Shown here piece by piece: positions 17,343 through 26,069 of a stretch of 64,000 nucleotides of DNA (its first letter is position 1; each line of letters opens with the position of its first letter). Below the pieces are notes generated by a model. That model was not told the origin of the DNA. It saw nothing but the letters and a program-made list of their open reading frames with translations, and ran no database searches. The translations under genes were made by a program, and so were the position numbers. Where the stretch lies: assembly GCA_031553035.1 (NCBI GenBank), contig JAVBLY010000006.1, forward strand, positions 62,001 through 126,000, in the 5' to 3' direction. This DNA is from JAVBLY01 sp031553035 (GTDB taxonomy: Bacteria > Bacillota > Clostridia > Peptostreptococcales > Anaerovoracaceae).

Positions 17343-17825
17343 ATGAACAAAACAATATCAACAAGGCATTTAGTAAAGGGACAGGATCTAAACCATCATG
17401 GTACTCTGTATGCAGGTCGAGGCGTCGAGTGGATGGTCGAGGCAGGATTTTTAGCTGCTTCTTCGGCCACCGAGAGCGAAAATATTGTATGCATGAGGAT
17501 CAACAGTCTCTTGTTCAGAAAACCGGTGCCAAAGGGACAGATGGTCAATTATGAGAGCAGTATAGTTTTTACTGGGAAGACCAGTCTTACTGCATATGTG
17601 AGAGTAGTTAATGCAAACTCCAGGGAATTCATAGTTGACGGATTTTTTACTTATGTTTATGTGAATGATAATGGTAACCCGATTCCCCATGGCATAATTA
17701 TCGAACCTGAAAGTGAATTGCAGAATGAATTATATGAAGAGGCAAATTCGCTAATGAATGAAGCCAAAGAAGAGGCAAAGAAACCTAAAAGAAGAAACAG
17801 GATAGGTTTAAGAGAATCTGCTTGA
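17343..17825 (+). CDS. Hot-dog-fold acyl-CoA thioesterase-like protein
   Basis: A 160-residue single hot-dog domain resembling the acyl-CoA hydrolase (YciA/BACH) group. Marks are the N-terminal HHGTLYAGRGVEWMVEAG helix region and the strand KPVPKGQMVNYES. The tail of about 35 residues is charged and rich in Glu/Lys. Hot-dog thioesterases hydrolyse acyl-CoA; binding without catalysis is also possible. RBS GAGGAG precedes ATG 17343. It is divergent from the GRE 1 operon across the ACAATTGT operator region, so coregulation is likely. The acyl group is unknown. Confidence 0.7.
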   Translation: MNKTISTRHLVKGQDLNHHGTLYAGRGVEWMVEAGFLAASSATESENIVCMRINSLLFRKPVPKGQMVNYESSIVFTGKTSLTAYVRVVNANSREFIVDGFFTYVYVNDNGNPIPHGIIIEPESELQNELYEEANSLMNEAKEEAKKPKRRNRIGLRESA

Positions 17826-17908
17826 TTATTTGTCATCGTCTTAGTATTCAAATCCCAGAATATTTAATATCACTAACAAACTGACATGTTTATGTCATCG
17901 CTCTAGTA

Positions 17909-17936
17909 TAAAGGGGAGACCTCCCTCCCCTTTATA
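17909..17936 (+). terminator. Terminator after the thioesterase gene
   Basis: Stem AAAGGGGAG (17910-17918) with CTCCCCTTT (17925-17933), 6-nt loop, then a short TTTATA. Confidence 0.65.
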
Positions 17937-18018
17937 GTTAAATATGAGAAGTATTGATAAGCGTGCATACAATTTTAGTACAGTTTTTTAAACAGTGAAA
18001 AAAAATTAAAATAACTGC

Positions 18019-18049
18019 TTGACCTTAATGTAACCGTAAGGTTTATAGT
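18019..18049 (+). promoter_or_regulatory. MerR-type promoter 1
   Basis: TTGACC (18019-18024), an unusually long 19-bp spacer, TATAGT (18044-18049). The spacer region holds the dyad ACCTTA (18022-18027)/TAAGGT (18037-18042). Long spacers with a dyad between the boxes are diagnostic of MerR-family activated promoters. It drives the gene at 18146. Confidence 0.8.
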
Positions 18050-18145
18050 AAAATCGAAATCAACTACCGTTGGCATTTTTACACAAGTTATCGTTATTAA
18101 ATGGGAATCATGCAATTCCCTCAATCAACAAAGGAGGCAAAGTAA

Positions 18146-19231
18146 ATGGACAGGAAAATTAAATTTGTACAATTTGGCTGTGGAAAGATGAGTGTATATC
18201 TTATGCGATATGCCATCGAACATGGAGCCGTACCTGTGGCGGCATTTGATATGAACCCGGACACCATCGGTAAGGACATATCAGATATAACTAAAATGAA
18301 GGAAAAGACAGGTGTAACCATTTCTAATGCAAAAGATATGGACAAGATCTTGAAGGAAGTAAAGCCGGATGTATGTATTGTCGCCACGAGAAGTACTGTA
18401 GAAGAAATATTTGAACCGTTTTCTATATGTGCAAAGAACGGGGTAAATGCTATCTCTACATGTGAAGAGAGTCTTTTCCCCTGGAACTCTTCTCCCAAAA
18501 TCACAAAAGAGCTGGATGAGCTGGCTAAAAAAGGCGGCGTTACACTGACTGGTTCAGGTTACCCCGACATGTACTGGGGGGTACTGGTCGATACCCTCGC
18601 CGGCTGTATGCACAAAATCACAAAGATCAAAGGCCGCAGCAATTATAATACGGAAGAATATGGACCGGCTTTGTCAGAAGGTCATGGTGTAGGACTTTCC
18701 ATGGATGAATTCGAAAAGGAAATGTGCGGATACAATAATTATACATCCGATCAGATCCAGGGACTCATCGACAAAGGTGAGTGGATACCTTCATATATGT
18801 GGACCCAGAACGGATGGCTTGCAGACAGAATGGGACTGACCATAACATCGCAGACTCAGAAGAATATCCCCATGACCCATACCGAAGATCTTCGTTCAGA
18901 AACATTGGGCATAACTATAAAAGCCGGGGAGCCTATCGGAATGGCTTCAGTGGTAACAACTCTTACAGAGGAAGGCATAACTCTTGAAACCGAATCAATC
19001 GGCGAGATCTATACCCCTGGTGAGATCGACACGAATGACTGGACCTTCTACGGTGAGCCTGAAACGACTATAAATGTAAACGAGCCGGCGACAGTGGAAC
19101 TGACATGTGCAGAAATAGTGGGAAGGATCCCTGCCCTTATTGACAGCGATCCGGGATATATCACCACTGATAAGTTCCCCAACAATGTATATCTGGTTGA
19201 AGATATGAATAAATATGTGAAAACCAAGTAA
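18146..19231 (+). CDS. 2,4-diaminopentanoate dehydrogenase-like oxidoreductase
   Basis: A 361-residue protein with an N-terminal dihydrodipicolinate-reductase-type Rossmann domain (KFVQFGCGKMSVYLMRYAIEHG; AFDMNPDTIGKDISD). A catalytic-domain segment TGSGYPDMYWGVLVDTLAG at about residues 134-152 follows. This architecture is that of 2,4-diaminopentanoate dehydrogenase (Ord) of anaerobic ornithine degradation and its many uncharacterised homologues. No other ornithine-pathway gene is in the window, so a different amino or hydroxy substrate is possible. RBS AAAGGAGG. It is under MerR-type promoter 1 and is therefore part of the same regulon as the GRE 2 operon. Confidence 0.7.
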   Translation: MDRKIKFVQFGCGKMSVYLMRYAIEHGAVPVAAFDMNPDTIGKDISDITKMKEKTGVTISNAKDMDKILKEVKPDVCIVATRSTVEEIFEPFSICAKNGVNAISTCEESLFPWNSSPKITKELDELAKKGGVTLTGSGYPDMYWGVLVDTLAGCMHKITKIKGRSNYNTEEYGPALSEGHGVGLSMDEFEKEMCGYNNYTSDQIQGLIDKGEWIPSYMWTQNGWLADRMGLTITSQTQKNIPMTHTEDLRSETLGITIKAGEPIGMASVVTTLTEEGITLETESIGEIYTPGEIDTNDWTFYGEPETTINVNEPATVELTCAEIVGRIPALIDSDPGYITTDKFPNNVYLVEDMNKYVKTK

Positions 19232-19271
19232 ATAATAAAGTAAATAAAAACAGATAAAACAGGTGGAACAG

Positions 19272-19305
19272 ATGCCGCCGGGTGTGGCCCGGTGGTATTT
19301 GTTTG
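19272..19305. terminator. Terminator between convergent genes
   Basis: An 11-bp stem (19272-19282 with 19288-19298) containing GCCGCCGGG and CCCGGTGGT, followed by TTTGTTTG. It sits between the dehydrogenase-like gene and the convergent MerR gene. Confidence 0.65.
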
Positions 19306-19312
19306 AACTTTA

Positions 19313-20152
19313 TCATTTCTTTGGTTTTATAGGAACCTGGATCTTAGAAAGCATATTGCGTTCTACATTCTTAAAAATGGGGATCTCAGCGACCTCCTCG
19401 CAGATATAGTCTCCCGTAATGATATAATCATTATTTTTGATATAATCAAGCAATCGTTCAAAATATTCAGCTTCATTAAATGTATCCTCGAAGCAAAAGC
19501 ACGCGTACATACCTCCGGGGATGTTTTCGATAACATCGGGTATGTCATCATTGTCATCTACAAACACAAAAACTTCATCTGAATAAAGTAAACGTTTTTC
19601 AAGGTAGGATTTTCGTATTATCGACCCCATATTGCAGAAATAGCTGGTTGGCAGATTTTTGTTTATCAGATTTGTCTTCAGTTCGCGAAGCATCATCTCA
19701 TAGCCCGAATCCTCTTCTTCAAAGAAATTTATTTCTGATTTATGAACATACATTTTTCTTGGCTTTAAGTATTCATGAAATATTGTATGGCTTGGGAGAG
19801 ACTTATATCTGTTATAATTCTCTATAGTTTGTAAAATCACACTCTTGCTTTGGTCCAGTTTACGGATGGATTCATCGATAAAATCCAGCTGCATTATAAG
19901 AAAGCTTTGGATTTCATCTATATCTGCTGATTCAAATTGTTTTTTTATTTGATTGAGGGACATTCCGCAAAATTTGAGATACTGTATCATATCAAGCTTT
20001 GCGCTTTGGTTTACATGATAATATCTGTAACCGGTAATGGGCTCCGTATAATACGGAGTGAGAAGGCCTTCGGTTTCATAATGCCGTAGTGTCTGCCTTG
20101 TTACGTGATTGAGCTCTGCCATTTGCCCTATTGTGAGTTTTTGTATATCCAT
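19313..20152 (-). CDS. MerR-family regulator with a BmrR/GyrI-like effector domain
   Basis: A 279-residue regulator. The N-terminal MerR winged helix reads LTIGQMAELNHVTRQTLRHYETEGLLTPYY, then YRYYHVNQSAKLDMIQYLKFCGMSLNQIK. A coiled-coil linker (about 75-115) follows. A C-terminal domain of about 150 residues resembles the effector-binding domains of BmrR or GyrI, which bind small hydrophobic ligands. The ATG 20152 start is chosen because GGTGG lies just upstream. It is transcribed away from the ALDH-GRE 2 operon. Because four MerR-type promoters with one dyad lie within 10 kb, this protein is the best candidate for their activator (inference). Confidence 0.85.
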   Translation of the reverse strand: MDIQKLTIGQMAELNHVTRQTLRHYETEGLLTPYYTEPITGYRYYHVNQSAKLDMIQYLKFCGMSLNQIKKQFESADIDEIQSFLIMQLDFIDESIRKLDQSKSVILQTIENYNRYKSLPSHTIFHEYLKPRKMYVHKSEINFFEEEDSGYEMMLRELKTNLINKNLPTSYFCNMGSIIRKSYLEKRLLYSDEVFVFVDDNDDIPDVIENIPGGMYACFCFEDTFNEAEYFERLLDYIKNNDYIITGDYICEEVAEIPIFKNVERNMLSKIQVPIKPKK

Positions 20153-20306
20153 ATCTACCACCACTATTCATTGCCACGTTCTAACACTTTAGTAAAAATA
20201 AATACAGAGAAGTACCTGCAAATGAATTATACACAGAATTAGAAGCTTGCACAAGGCGCAGAAAATGCCTGTATATAAAATAATACCGGAATTATTAAAA
20301 TACCGC

Positions 20307-20337
20307 TTGACCTTAGTGTAGCCGCAAGGTTTATACT
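20307..20337 (+). promoter_or_regulatory. MerR-type promoter 2
   Basis: TTGACC (20307-20312), 19-bp spacer, TATACT (20332-20337). The dyad is the variant ACCTTA...CAAGGT. It lies in the MerR/ALDH divergent region and points to the ALDH-GRE 2-cupin-activase operon. Confidence 0.8.
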
Positions 20338-20355
20338 GAAGCCAGAATAAACCGG

Positions 20356-20449
20356 AAAACAATTGTTCTAAGATTTCTCATAATGCATTTATATAGTACA
20401 AAGGTCTACATTTTCTTACATATAAATGGACGTAGGTACAATTGTATTT
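20356..20449 (+). promoter_or_regulatory. Second copy of the paired ACAATTGT operator region
   Basis: AAAACAATTGTTCT (left) and GTACAATTGTATTT (right) frame about 65 bp, mirroring 17189-17284 on the opposite strand. Similarity continues past the right palindrome, including ATCAATAGCC and a shared TTTCTCATAATGC between the palindromes. It sits between MerR-type promoter 2 and the ALDH start. It is probably an operator or second promoter shared with the GRE 1 operon. Confidence 0.65.
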
Positions 20450-20551
20450 GATGATCAATAGCCATAAAATCAGCTTAAGATGAATTATTTTTATTGGATA
20501 ACAGAAATAAAGAAGTAATTGATAATGACAGGTACTGAGGAGGAAACAAAT

Positions 20552-21958
20552 ATGGAAAAGAAAAAACTGTTTATTGGAGGAAAATGGGTTGACGGAAAAA
20601 GCGGCACATATATTGATGTGGAAAATCCTGCAACCCATGAAATTATCGGACAGGTACCGGCCGGAAACGAAGAAGACGTAAATTTAGCGGTTGCAGCAGC
20701 TAAAGCAGCTTTCCCGGTGTGGAGCAGCATGACGGCTATAGAACGTGGCGAATTAATGTACAAACTTGGCGATTACCTGGAAGCTCACTTAGATGAAATT
20801 GCAGCGACAGTGACAGCTGAACTTGGCGTCCCTGTCAACACGGTAAAAGCGACCCAAGTTATGAATGCAGTCAACGAGGCAAAATTCTGTGCAAAGCTAG
20901 CGATCGATTACGCATATGAAGAGCATTATGACGATTATATTGTACGCAAAGAGCCTGTGGGCGTAGTTGCGGGATTACCCCCATGGAACTATCCTCTTGA
21001 ACAAATCACCGTCAAAATGTTGCCGGCCATGGTGGCAGGCAATTGTGTCGTCGTTAAACCCAGCCAGATAGCGCCCCTTTCTGCTTATTATCTTGCAGAA
21101 GCAGTGGAAGCAGTAGGGTTTCCCGAAGGTGTGTTTAATCTTGTCATTGGTCGCGGAGATGAAGTCGGCAGATTTCTTGCGGGTCATGAAGACGTCCATA
21201 AGGTGACCTACGCCGGCTCCATTGAGGGAGGCAAGGATGTTGGGATACATGCAATGAGCAATATTAAGCAGATATGGCTGGAACTGGGTGGAAAATCTGC
21301 CTCAGTCATTTTGCGCAGTGCGGATTATGAGAAAGCAGTTGAAAATACTCTGTATGGCTGCTTCATGAACACCGGACAGGTGTGCTCAGGGAAGACCAGA
21401 ATGGTTATACCGAGAGAAGATAAAGAAAAGATCGAGGAGTTGATTATTGAAAAATCTGCATCCTTTAAGGTTGGCGATCCTTTGGATCCGACGGTTGATA
21501 TAGGCCCGTTGATCGACCGCAAGACCTTCGACAAGGTCAAATCTTACATTGAACTCGGTCAACAGGAAGGCGCAAAGATGATTGTCGGTGAAGTACCTAA
21601 AGGCTGTGAAAATGGATATTTTATCCAGCCTGTAGTATTTACCGATGTTGATAATTCCATGAGAATAGCTCAGGAAGAAATCTTTGGTCCGGTTCTTTCC
21701 GTGATCCCATATGACACAGAAGAAGAAGCAATTGCAATCGCAAATGATACCATCTACGGATTGTCGGCAGCTGTGCACGGAGCACCTGCTGAAGCTTTAG
21801 CAGTAGCTAGAAAAATGCATACCGGGGATGTACATGTAAATGGCGGTGACTTTACACAGGCACCACCATTTGGAGGTCGTAAGCAGTCGGGTTACGGAAG
21901 GGAAAACGGATTGCTGGGTTTTGAAGAATACCTTGATACCAAGGCAATTTTGATTTAA
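20552..21958 (+). CDS. NAD(P)-dependent aldehyde dehydrogenase
   Basis: A 468-residue ALDH-superfamily protein of full length. The catalytic Cys is about C278 (NTGQVCSGKTR) and the general-base Glu about E244 (WLELGGKS). The cofactor-binding PPWNYP and VVKPS segments are present. It resembles the broad betaine/phenylacetaldehyde dehydrogenase group. No CoA-acylating features are evident, so the product is probably a free acid. ATG 20552 is preceded by AGGAGG; the upstream in-frame codon at 20519 lacks an RBS. It is the first gene of the operon with GRE 2 (70 bp gap), so it likely oxidises an aldehyde product of that pathway. Confidence 0.9.
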   Translation: MEKKKLFIGGKWVDGKSGTYIDVENPATHEIIGQVPAGNEEDVNLAVAAAKAAFPVWSSMTAIERGELMYKLGDYLEAHLDEIAATVTAELGVPVNTVKATQVMNAVNEAKFCAKLAIDYAYEEHYDDYIVRKEPVGVVAGLPPWNYPLEQITVKMLPAMVAGNCVVVKPSQIAPLSAYYLAEAVEAVGFPEGVFNLVIGRGDEVGRFLAGHEDVHKVTYAGSIEGGKDVGIHAMSNIKQIWLELGGKSASVILRSADYEKAVENTLYGCFMNTGQVCSGKTRMVIPREDKEKIEELIIEKSASFKVGDPLDPTVDIGPLIDRKTFDKVKSYIELGQQEGAKMIVGEVPKGCENGYFIQPVVFTDVDNSMRIAQEEIFGPVLSVIPYDTEEEAIAIANDTIYGLSAAVHGAPAEALAVARKMHTGDVHVNGGDFTQAPPFGGRKQSGYGRENGLLGFEEYLDTKAILI

Positions 21959-22028
21959 TGTATGAAACATATGACAAGACAAAAATCGTTACACTGGAAA
22001 AAGTAATTATAAAGGAAGGTGAAACAAA

Positions 22029-24530
22029 ATGACAGTACGACTTGTTGATAACGACGAACTTATAGGATTGACTATCAAACCAAAGACATTTGAGAGGATC
22101 GAGGCACAGAAGAAGCTGAACCTTGCGGCAAAACCAAGCTTCACAGCTGAACGGGCTTTGATATACACAAGAGTATATAAAGAAACTGAGGGAGAACCTG
22201 CGGTTATAAGAAGGGCGAAGGCTCTGGCAGCAACTCTCAGAGAGATTAAGATCGACATCACCCCATATGAACTTTTAGTCGGCCGTGAATCCATCGCTAC
22301 AAGATGTACGCAGGCTTATCCTGAAATTTGGGGAGAGGATTTCTACCAGGGATTCGATAATATTCGGGACAGAGAAAAGATGTCATTGCAGATGACTGAA
22401 GAGGATGAAAAGGCATTGGTGGAAGTGGTCTGGCCTTATTGGAAAGGCAAGAGTCTGGGATCACTCATCCTTGGATTGATGCCTCAAGAGCAAAAGGAAT
22501 ACTGGTTCGAGGATCCTGATGCAGAGGTTCCTGTAGAGATGGGTTTCACCGGAACAGTGGAACAGTTCTCTAATAATACTGTTGACGAGTCCTATACGAA
22601 TAACTATAATATTTTGCAATATGGTTTCAAGGGCATGAAAGAGATCGCAGAGAAAGAACTGGAAAAGACAGATATCTCCAAAGGCTTTGAAGATATTCAA
22701 AAGTCACTTTTCCAAAAAGCCGTTATAATCACCTATGATGCGGTTTCAGACTTTATCATGCGGTATGCGGCTCTTGCCAGAAGCAAATCAAACGCCGAAA
22801 CCGATACCAAGAGAAAAAATGAACTCGAACAAATAGCAGAAACCTGTGAGTGGCTGGCAGAGAATCCGGCCAGAACATTTAGGGAAGCACTACAGGCTGT
22901 TCAATTTTCTATGGTCGTTACGAAACTTGAAGTCATCACTAATGCATGGAATCTGGCGAGATTTGATCAGTACATGTATCCTTTCTACAAGAAGGACGTG
23001 GACGAAGGAATAATCACCAAAGACGAAGCATTGGAACTGATCCAGAGCATGTGGGTGAAATGTTCTGATTTCGTCATACCCAGATCGGAAAATGGTGCGG
23101 AGTTCGAAGGCGGTTATGCTAATTGGTTCAATGTGAACGTAGGAGGCGTCAAGGCTGACGGAAGTGATGCTGTAAACGAATTATCTTATCTGTGTTTGGA
23201 TGCAACAGCCGGTTTGAGGCTGTACCAGCCGGATATCTGTGTAAGGACTCATCGGGACAGTCCGGATGAATTCATCAAGTATGCACTTGAAGTCAATGCT
23301 ATCTGTCCCACCATCAAATTCTACAATGACGATGCGATCATTCCTGCCATATTGACGCTGAGTGAGGGCAAGATGCCCCTTGAAGATGCAAGAGGTTATT
23401 CTAATATGGCCTGCGTCGAGGCAGCAGTCGTCGAGAAAGTCAGTTTCTCTAATACTACATCTTTTGGAAATATTGCGGCTGCAGTAGAACTCACTTTAAA
23501 CAATGGCATATCCAGAATGCTCAACAGGCGCTTTGGGCCTGAGACAGGAGATCCGAGGAACTTCAAGTCCATGGATGAGTTCGTTGATGCTTTCAGGACG
23601 CAATTCAGGCACATGACAAAGATGGTTTGTGCTGCCAATAACCTGGGAGACCAAATACATCTTCGAAATATTTATCTTCCATTCATATCTGGCTCAAGAG
23701 TAGATCTGATCGAACGAGGAGTTTGTATGACCGGTGACATGGATAAAAGCGGTGATTCACCGTACGACTACAACTTCTTCGTTTTAACCGGATTCGGCGA
23801 TGGTGCTGAGAGTTTCAATGTTGTCAATGATCTGGTATTCGAGAAGAAAAAAATCACTATGGCGGAGTTAGTTGATGCTCTGGATAATGACTTCGAAGGC
23901 CCACATGAACGTATAAGAAATATGATCAAATATGACGTACCACACTATGGAAATGATATCGAAAGTGCAGATAGATGGGCTGAGCTTGTGACACGTATTA
24001 TCAGTGAAGAGACCTATGAATACTACAAGACTTCGACAGGGCATCTTTGTCATCCCAACCTCCAGTCAGTGACTATGAATGTGGGATACGGCACAGCTAC
24101 CGGTGCACTGCCAACCGGAAAGAAAGCGGGAGAGCCTATTGCAGATGCCAGTGGTCCGATCTCCGGTTTTGACACAGAAGGTCCAACCGCCTGTGCAAAC
24201 TCAGTGGCGGATGCTTGTTGCAGGGCATCGCATGATATAGGAAAACCAAACCTGAACCTTTTCAATTTGAGAATCAGCAAAGATATGATCCACGGAGAAG
24301 GTGGAATCGACAACTGGGCTGCATTGGTCAGAGCATATTTTGAAGCTGGCGGGACCCATGTTCAGTTCAACGTAGAGGATTCTGAAACATTGAAAGATGC
24401 TCAGACAAACCCCAAGGAGCACAGAAATCTGATGGTAAGAGTGGCTGGTTATGCCGCCTACTTTACAGAATTACCTAAGGGTGTTCAGGACGACATTATC
24501 GATAGAACGGAATATGATACTGGATGGTAA
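22029..24530 (+). CDS. Glycyl radical enzyme 2 (divergent pyruvate formate-lyase-like, ACVEA active site)
   Basis: An 833-residue glycyl radical enzyme. The thiyl Cys is about C462 in NMACVEAAVV and the radical glycine about G807 in VRVAGYAAYF. The Glu two residues after Cys is kept, but the usual GCVEP is changed to ACVEA, unlike GRE 1 at 14295. The N-terminal 250 residues also differ strongly between the two. It is not a recent duplicate and probably acts on another substrate or a later step. RBS AAGGAAGG. It is followed by a cupin (24632) and its activase (25031). Decarboxylase, dehydratase or C-X lyase activity are all compatible. Confidence 0.9.
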   Translation: MTVRLVDNDELIGLTIKPKTFERIEAQKKLNLAAKPSFTAERALIYTRVYKETEGEPAVIRRAKALAATLREIKIDITPYELLVGRESIATRCTQAYPEIWGEDFYQGFDNIRDREKMSLQMTEEDEKALVEVVWPYWKGKSLGSLILGLMPQEQKEYWFEDPDAEVPVEMGFTGTVEQFSNNTVDESYTNNYNILQYGFKGMKEIAEKELEKTDISKGFEDIQKSLFQKAVIITYDAVSDFIMRYAALARSKSNAETDTKRKNELEQIAETCEWLAENPARTFREALQAVQFSMVVTKLEVITNAWNLARFDQYMYPFYKKDVDEGIITKDEALELIQSMWVKCSDFVIPRSENGAEFEGGYANWFNVNVGGVKADGSDAVNELSYLCLDATAGLRLYQPDICVRTHRDSPDEFIKYALEVNAICPTIKFYNDDAIIPAILTLSEGKMPLEDARGYSNMACVEAAVVEKVSFSNTTSFGNIAAAVELTLNNGISRMLNRRFGPETGDPRNFKSMDEFVDAFRTQFRHMTKMVCAANNLGDQIHLRNIYLPFISGSRVDLIERGVCMTGDMDKSGDSPYDYNFFVLTGFGDGAESFNVVNDLVFEKKKITMAELVDALDNDFEGPHERIRNMIKYDVPHYGNDIESADRWAELVTRIISEETYEYYKTSTGHLCHPNLQSVTMNVGYGTATGALPTGKKAGEPIADASGPISGFDTEGPTACANSVADACCRASHDIGKPNLNLFNLRISKDMIHGEGGIDNWAALVRAYFEAGGTHVQFNVEDSETLKDAQTNPKEHRNLMVRVAGYAAYFTELPKGVQDDIIDRTEYDTGW

Positions 24531-24572
24531 CATTCGGTGAGATCTTTGTAACAGGTGTATAATTTACTGCTT

Positions 24573-24606
24573 CAGATCCTGGCTTGTAGGATAAAGTCAG
24601 GATCTG
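24573..24606 (+). promoter_or_regulatory. Intercistronic hairpin between GRE 2 and its cupin
   Basis: CAGATCCTG (24573-24581) pairs with CAGGATCTG (24598-24606) across a 16-nt loop. No T-run follows, so it is not a typical terminator. It may stabilise or process the mRNA. Confidence 0.5.
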
Positions 24607-24631
24607 ACTAATATGAAGGAGGATTTGTATT

Positions 24632-24988
24632 ATGCCAAGAGTGCTTTTACTAAAAGAGGATGATCTTAAATTGGAATTTCTTGATACCGGCGAAGGGAAT
24701 GAATACTATATTCAAGACTTTATCGGTAAGAATTACGGAGAACCTTATTCGGTAGGAATTGCTGAGGTTCACCCGTCAAAGAATATCGAGTTTGAATATG
24801 ATGTAGACGGTGCTGTGTGCATTGGTCTTGAGGGTGTAGTTAAAGTGACAGATACCCTCACCAATGAGGAGTTCAGATTTGGTCCGGGTGAAATCCTTTA
24901 TATTCCAAGAGAACAGGGCAAGGTGATCAGGTGGGACGCAGATGAACGAGCAAGGTTTGCCTATGTAGCGTACCCTCATTGGAAATAA
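24632..24988 (+). CDS. Small EutQ-like cupin protein, partner of glycyl radical enzyme 2
   Basis: A 118-residue single cupin domain homologous to the protein at 16732: LEFLDTGEGNEYYIQDFIGKN at the N-terminus, FEYDVDGAVCIGLEGVVKV in the middle, GEILYIPREQGKVIRW, and a terminal YPHWK. No clear metal triad. It lies 101 bp after GRE 2 and 42 bp before activase 2. The repeated pairing of such a cupin with a GRE and its activase, in opposite gene order, argues for a dedicated accessory role rather than chance. RBS AAGGAGG. Confidence 0.75.
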   Translation: MPRVLLLKEDDLKLEFLDTGEGNEYYIQDFIGKNYGEPYSVGIAEVHPSKNIEFEYDVDGAVCIGLEGVVKVTDTLTNEEFRFGPGEILYIPREQGKVIRWDADERARFAYVAYPHWK

Positions 24989-25030
24989 AGGTTAAAATCA
25001 ACCAAAATAGGATTTTGGAGGAAAACAAAA

Positions 25031-25939
25031 ATGAAAAACCTGTTGGTAACTGAGATTGAACGATTCGCAATACACGATGGGCCGGGGATCAGGACTCTGA
25101 TATTTCTGAAAGGCTGTCCTTTGAATTGTTCATGGTGCTGCAATCCGGAAACGCAAAATTTATCTCCTGAAATGATGCATAATAGGGCAAGATGTACTGA
25201 TTGCGGTGCATGTATAGAAGCTTGTCCCCAAGGTGCAATCTATCGTGATGAGAATGATAGAATCAGAAACGACAGAAGAAAATGTACTAATTGCGGGGAA
25301 TGTATTCCGGCATGCATCTATTACGCCAGAAAAATTGTAGGAGAATACTATACAACAGATGAGTTGCTCAAGAAGTGTCTTAAAGATATGTCCGCCTATA
25401 AGCATTCCGGCGGGGGGGTAACGGTAACCGGCGGTGAAGCATTAACCCAATCGGATGCGCTTAAAGAGTTTCTTCAGAAATGCAAGCAACATCAACTTGA
25501 GACAGGAGTAGAGACATCTGGATATGTAAAATGGAATGTATTAGATGAGGTCAGTGAATATTTGGATCTTGTTATGATGGATATCAAGCATTTGGATCCT
25601 GTTAAGCATGAAGAGTATACCGGGGTACCAAATGATCTGATTCTTGATAATGCCAGAAAGCTTTCCGCTAAGGGAGTGCCTATGGTAATATCGATACCTG
25701 TAATTCCAGGATATAATGATGACGAAAAAAACCTTGAACAAACTGCAAAATTTGCCACTGAACTGGAAAGTCTCCAGAGAGTCAGACTTCTCCCCTACCA
25801 TAGGCTTGGTTCATCCAAATATGAAGGGTTGGATAGAGAATATGAGTTTGAGAATGTTTCTAAAATGGAAAAGGACCATGTCCTCAAGTTAAAGCAGATT
25901 TTTGAGTTCAAGGGGCTGAAGGTAACCGTGGGATTCTGA
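25031..25939 (+). CDS. Glycyl radical enzyme activase 2 (radical SAM, two extra ferredoxin motifs)
   Basis: A 302-residue radical-SAM activase. It shows ERFAIHDGPGIRTLIFLKGC, the SAM-cluster motif in GCPLNCSWC, and two inserted clusters CTDCGACIEACP and CTNCGECIPAC. A GGGVTVTGGE segment marks SAM binding. It is related to activase 1 but differs throughout, so each GRE appears to have a cognate activase. RBS TGGAGG precedes ATG 25031. It is the last gene of the ALDH-GRE 2-cupin-activase operon; MerR-type promoter 3 begins 24 bp after its stop. Confidence 0.92.
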   Translation: MKNLLVTEIERFAIHDGPGIRTLIFLKGCPLNCSWCCNPETQNLSPEMMHNRARCTDCGACIEACPQGAIYRDENDRIRNDRRKCTNCGECIPACIYYARKIVGEYYTTDELLKKCLKDMSAYKHSGGGVTVTGGEALTQSDALKEFLQKCKQHQLETGVETSGYVKWNVLDEVSEYLDLVMMDIKHLDPVKHEEYTGVPNDLILDNARKLSAKGVPMVISIPVIPGYNDDEKNLEQTAKFATELESLQRVRLLPYHRLGSSKYEGLDREYEFENVSKMEKDHVLKLKQIFEFKGLKVTVGF

Positions 25940-25962
25940 TTTACAAAGATATAAAATACTGC

Positions 25963-25993
25963 TTGACCTTAATGTAGCCGTAAGGTTTATACT
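25963..25993 (+). promoter_or_regulatory. MerR-type promoter 3
   Basis: TTGACC (25963-25968), 19-bp spacer, TATACT (25988-25993), dyad ACCTTA/TAAGGT. It drives the phosphotriesterase-family gene at 26070. Confidence 0.8.
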
Positions 25994-26069
25994 GAAATCA
26001 ATCATAAAAAGATCTAACTATATTCAATTAATATAACAAGTCATTAAAAATTTAAAGGAGGAATTAAGT

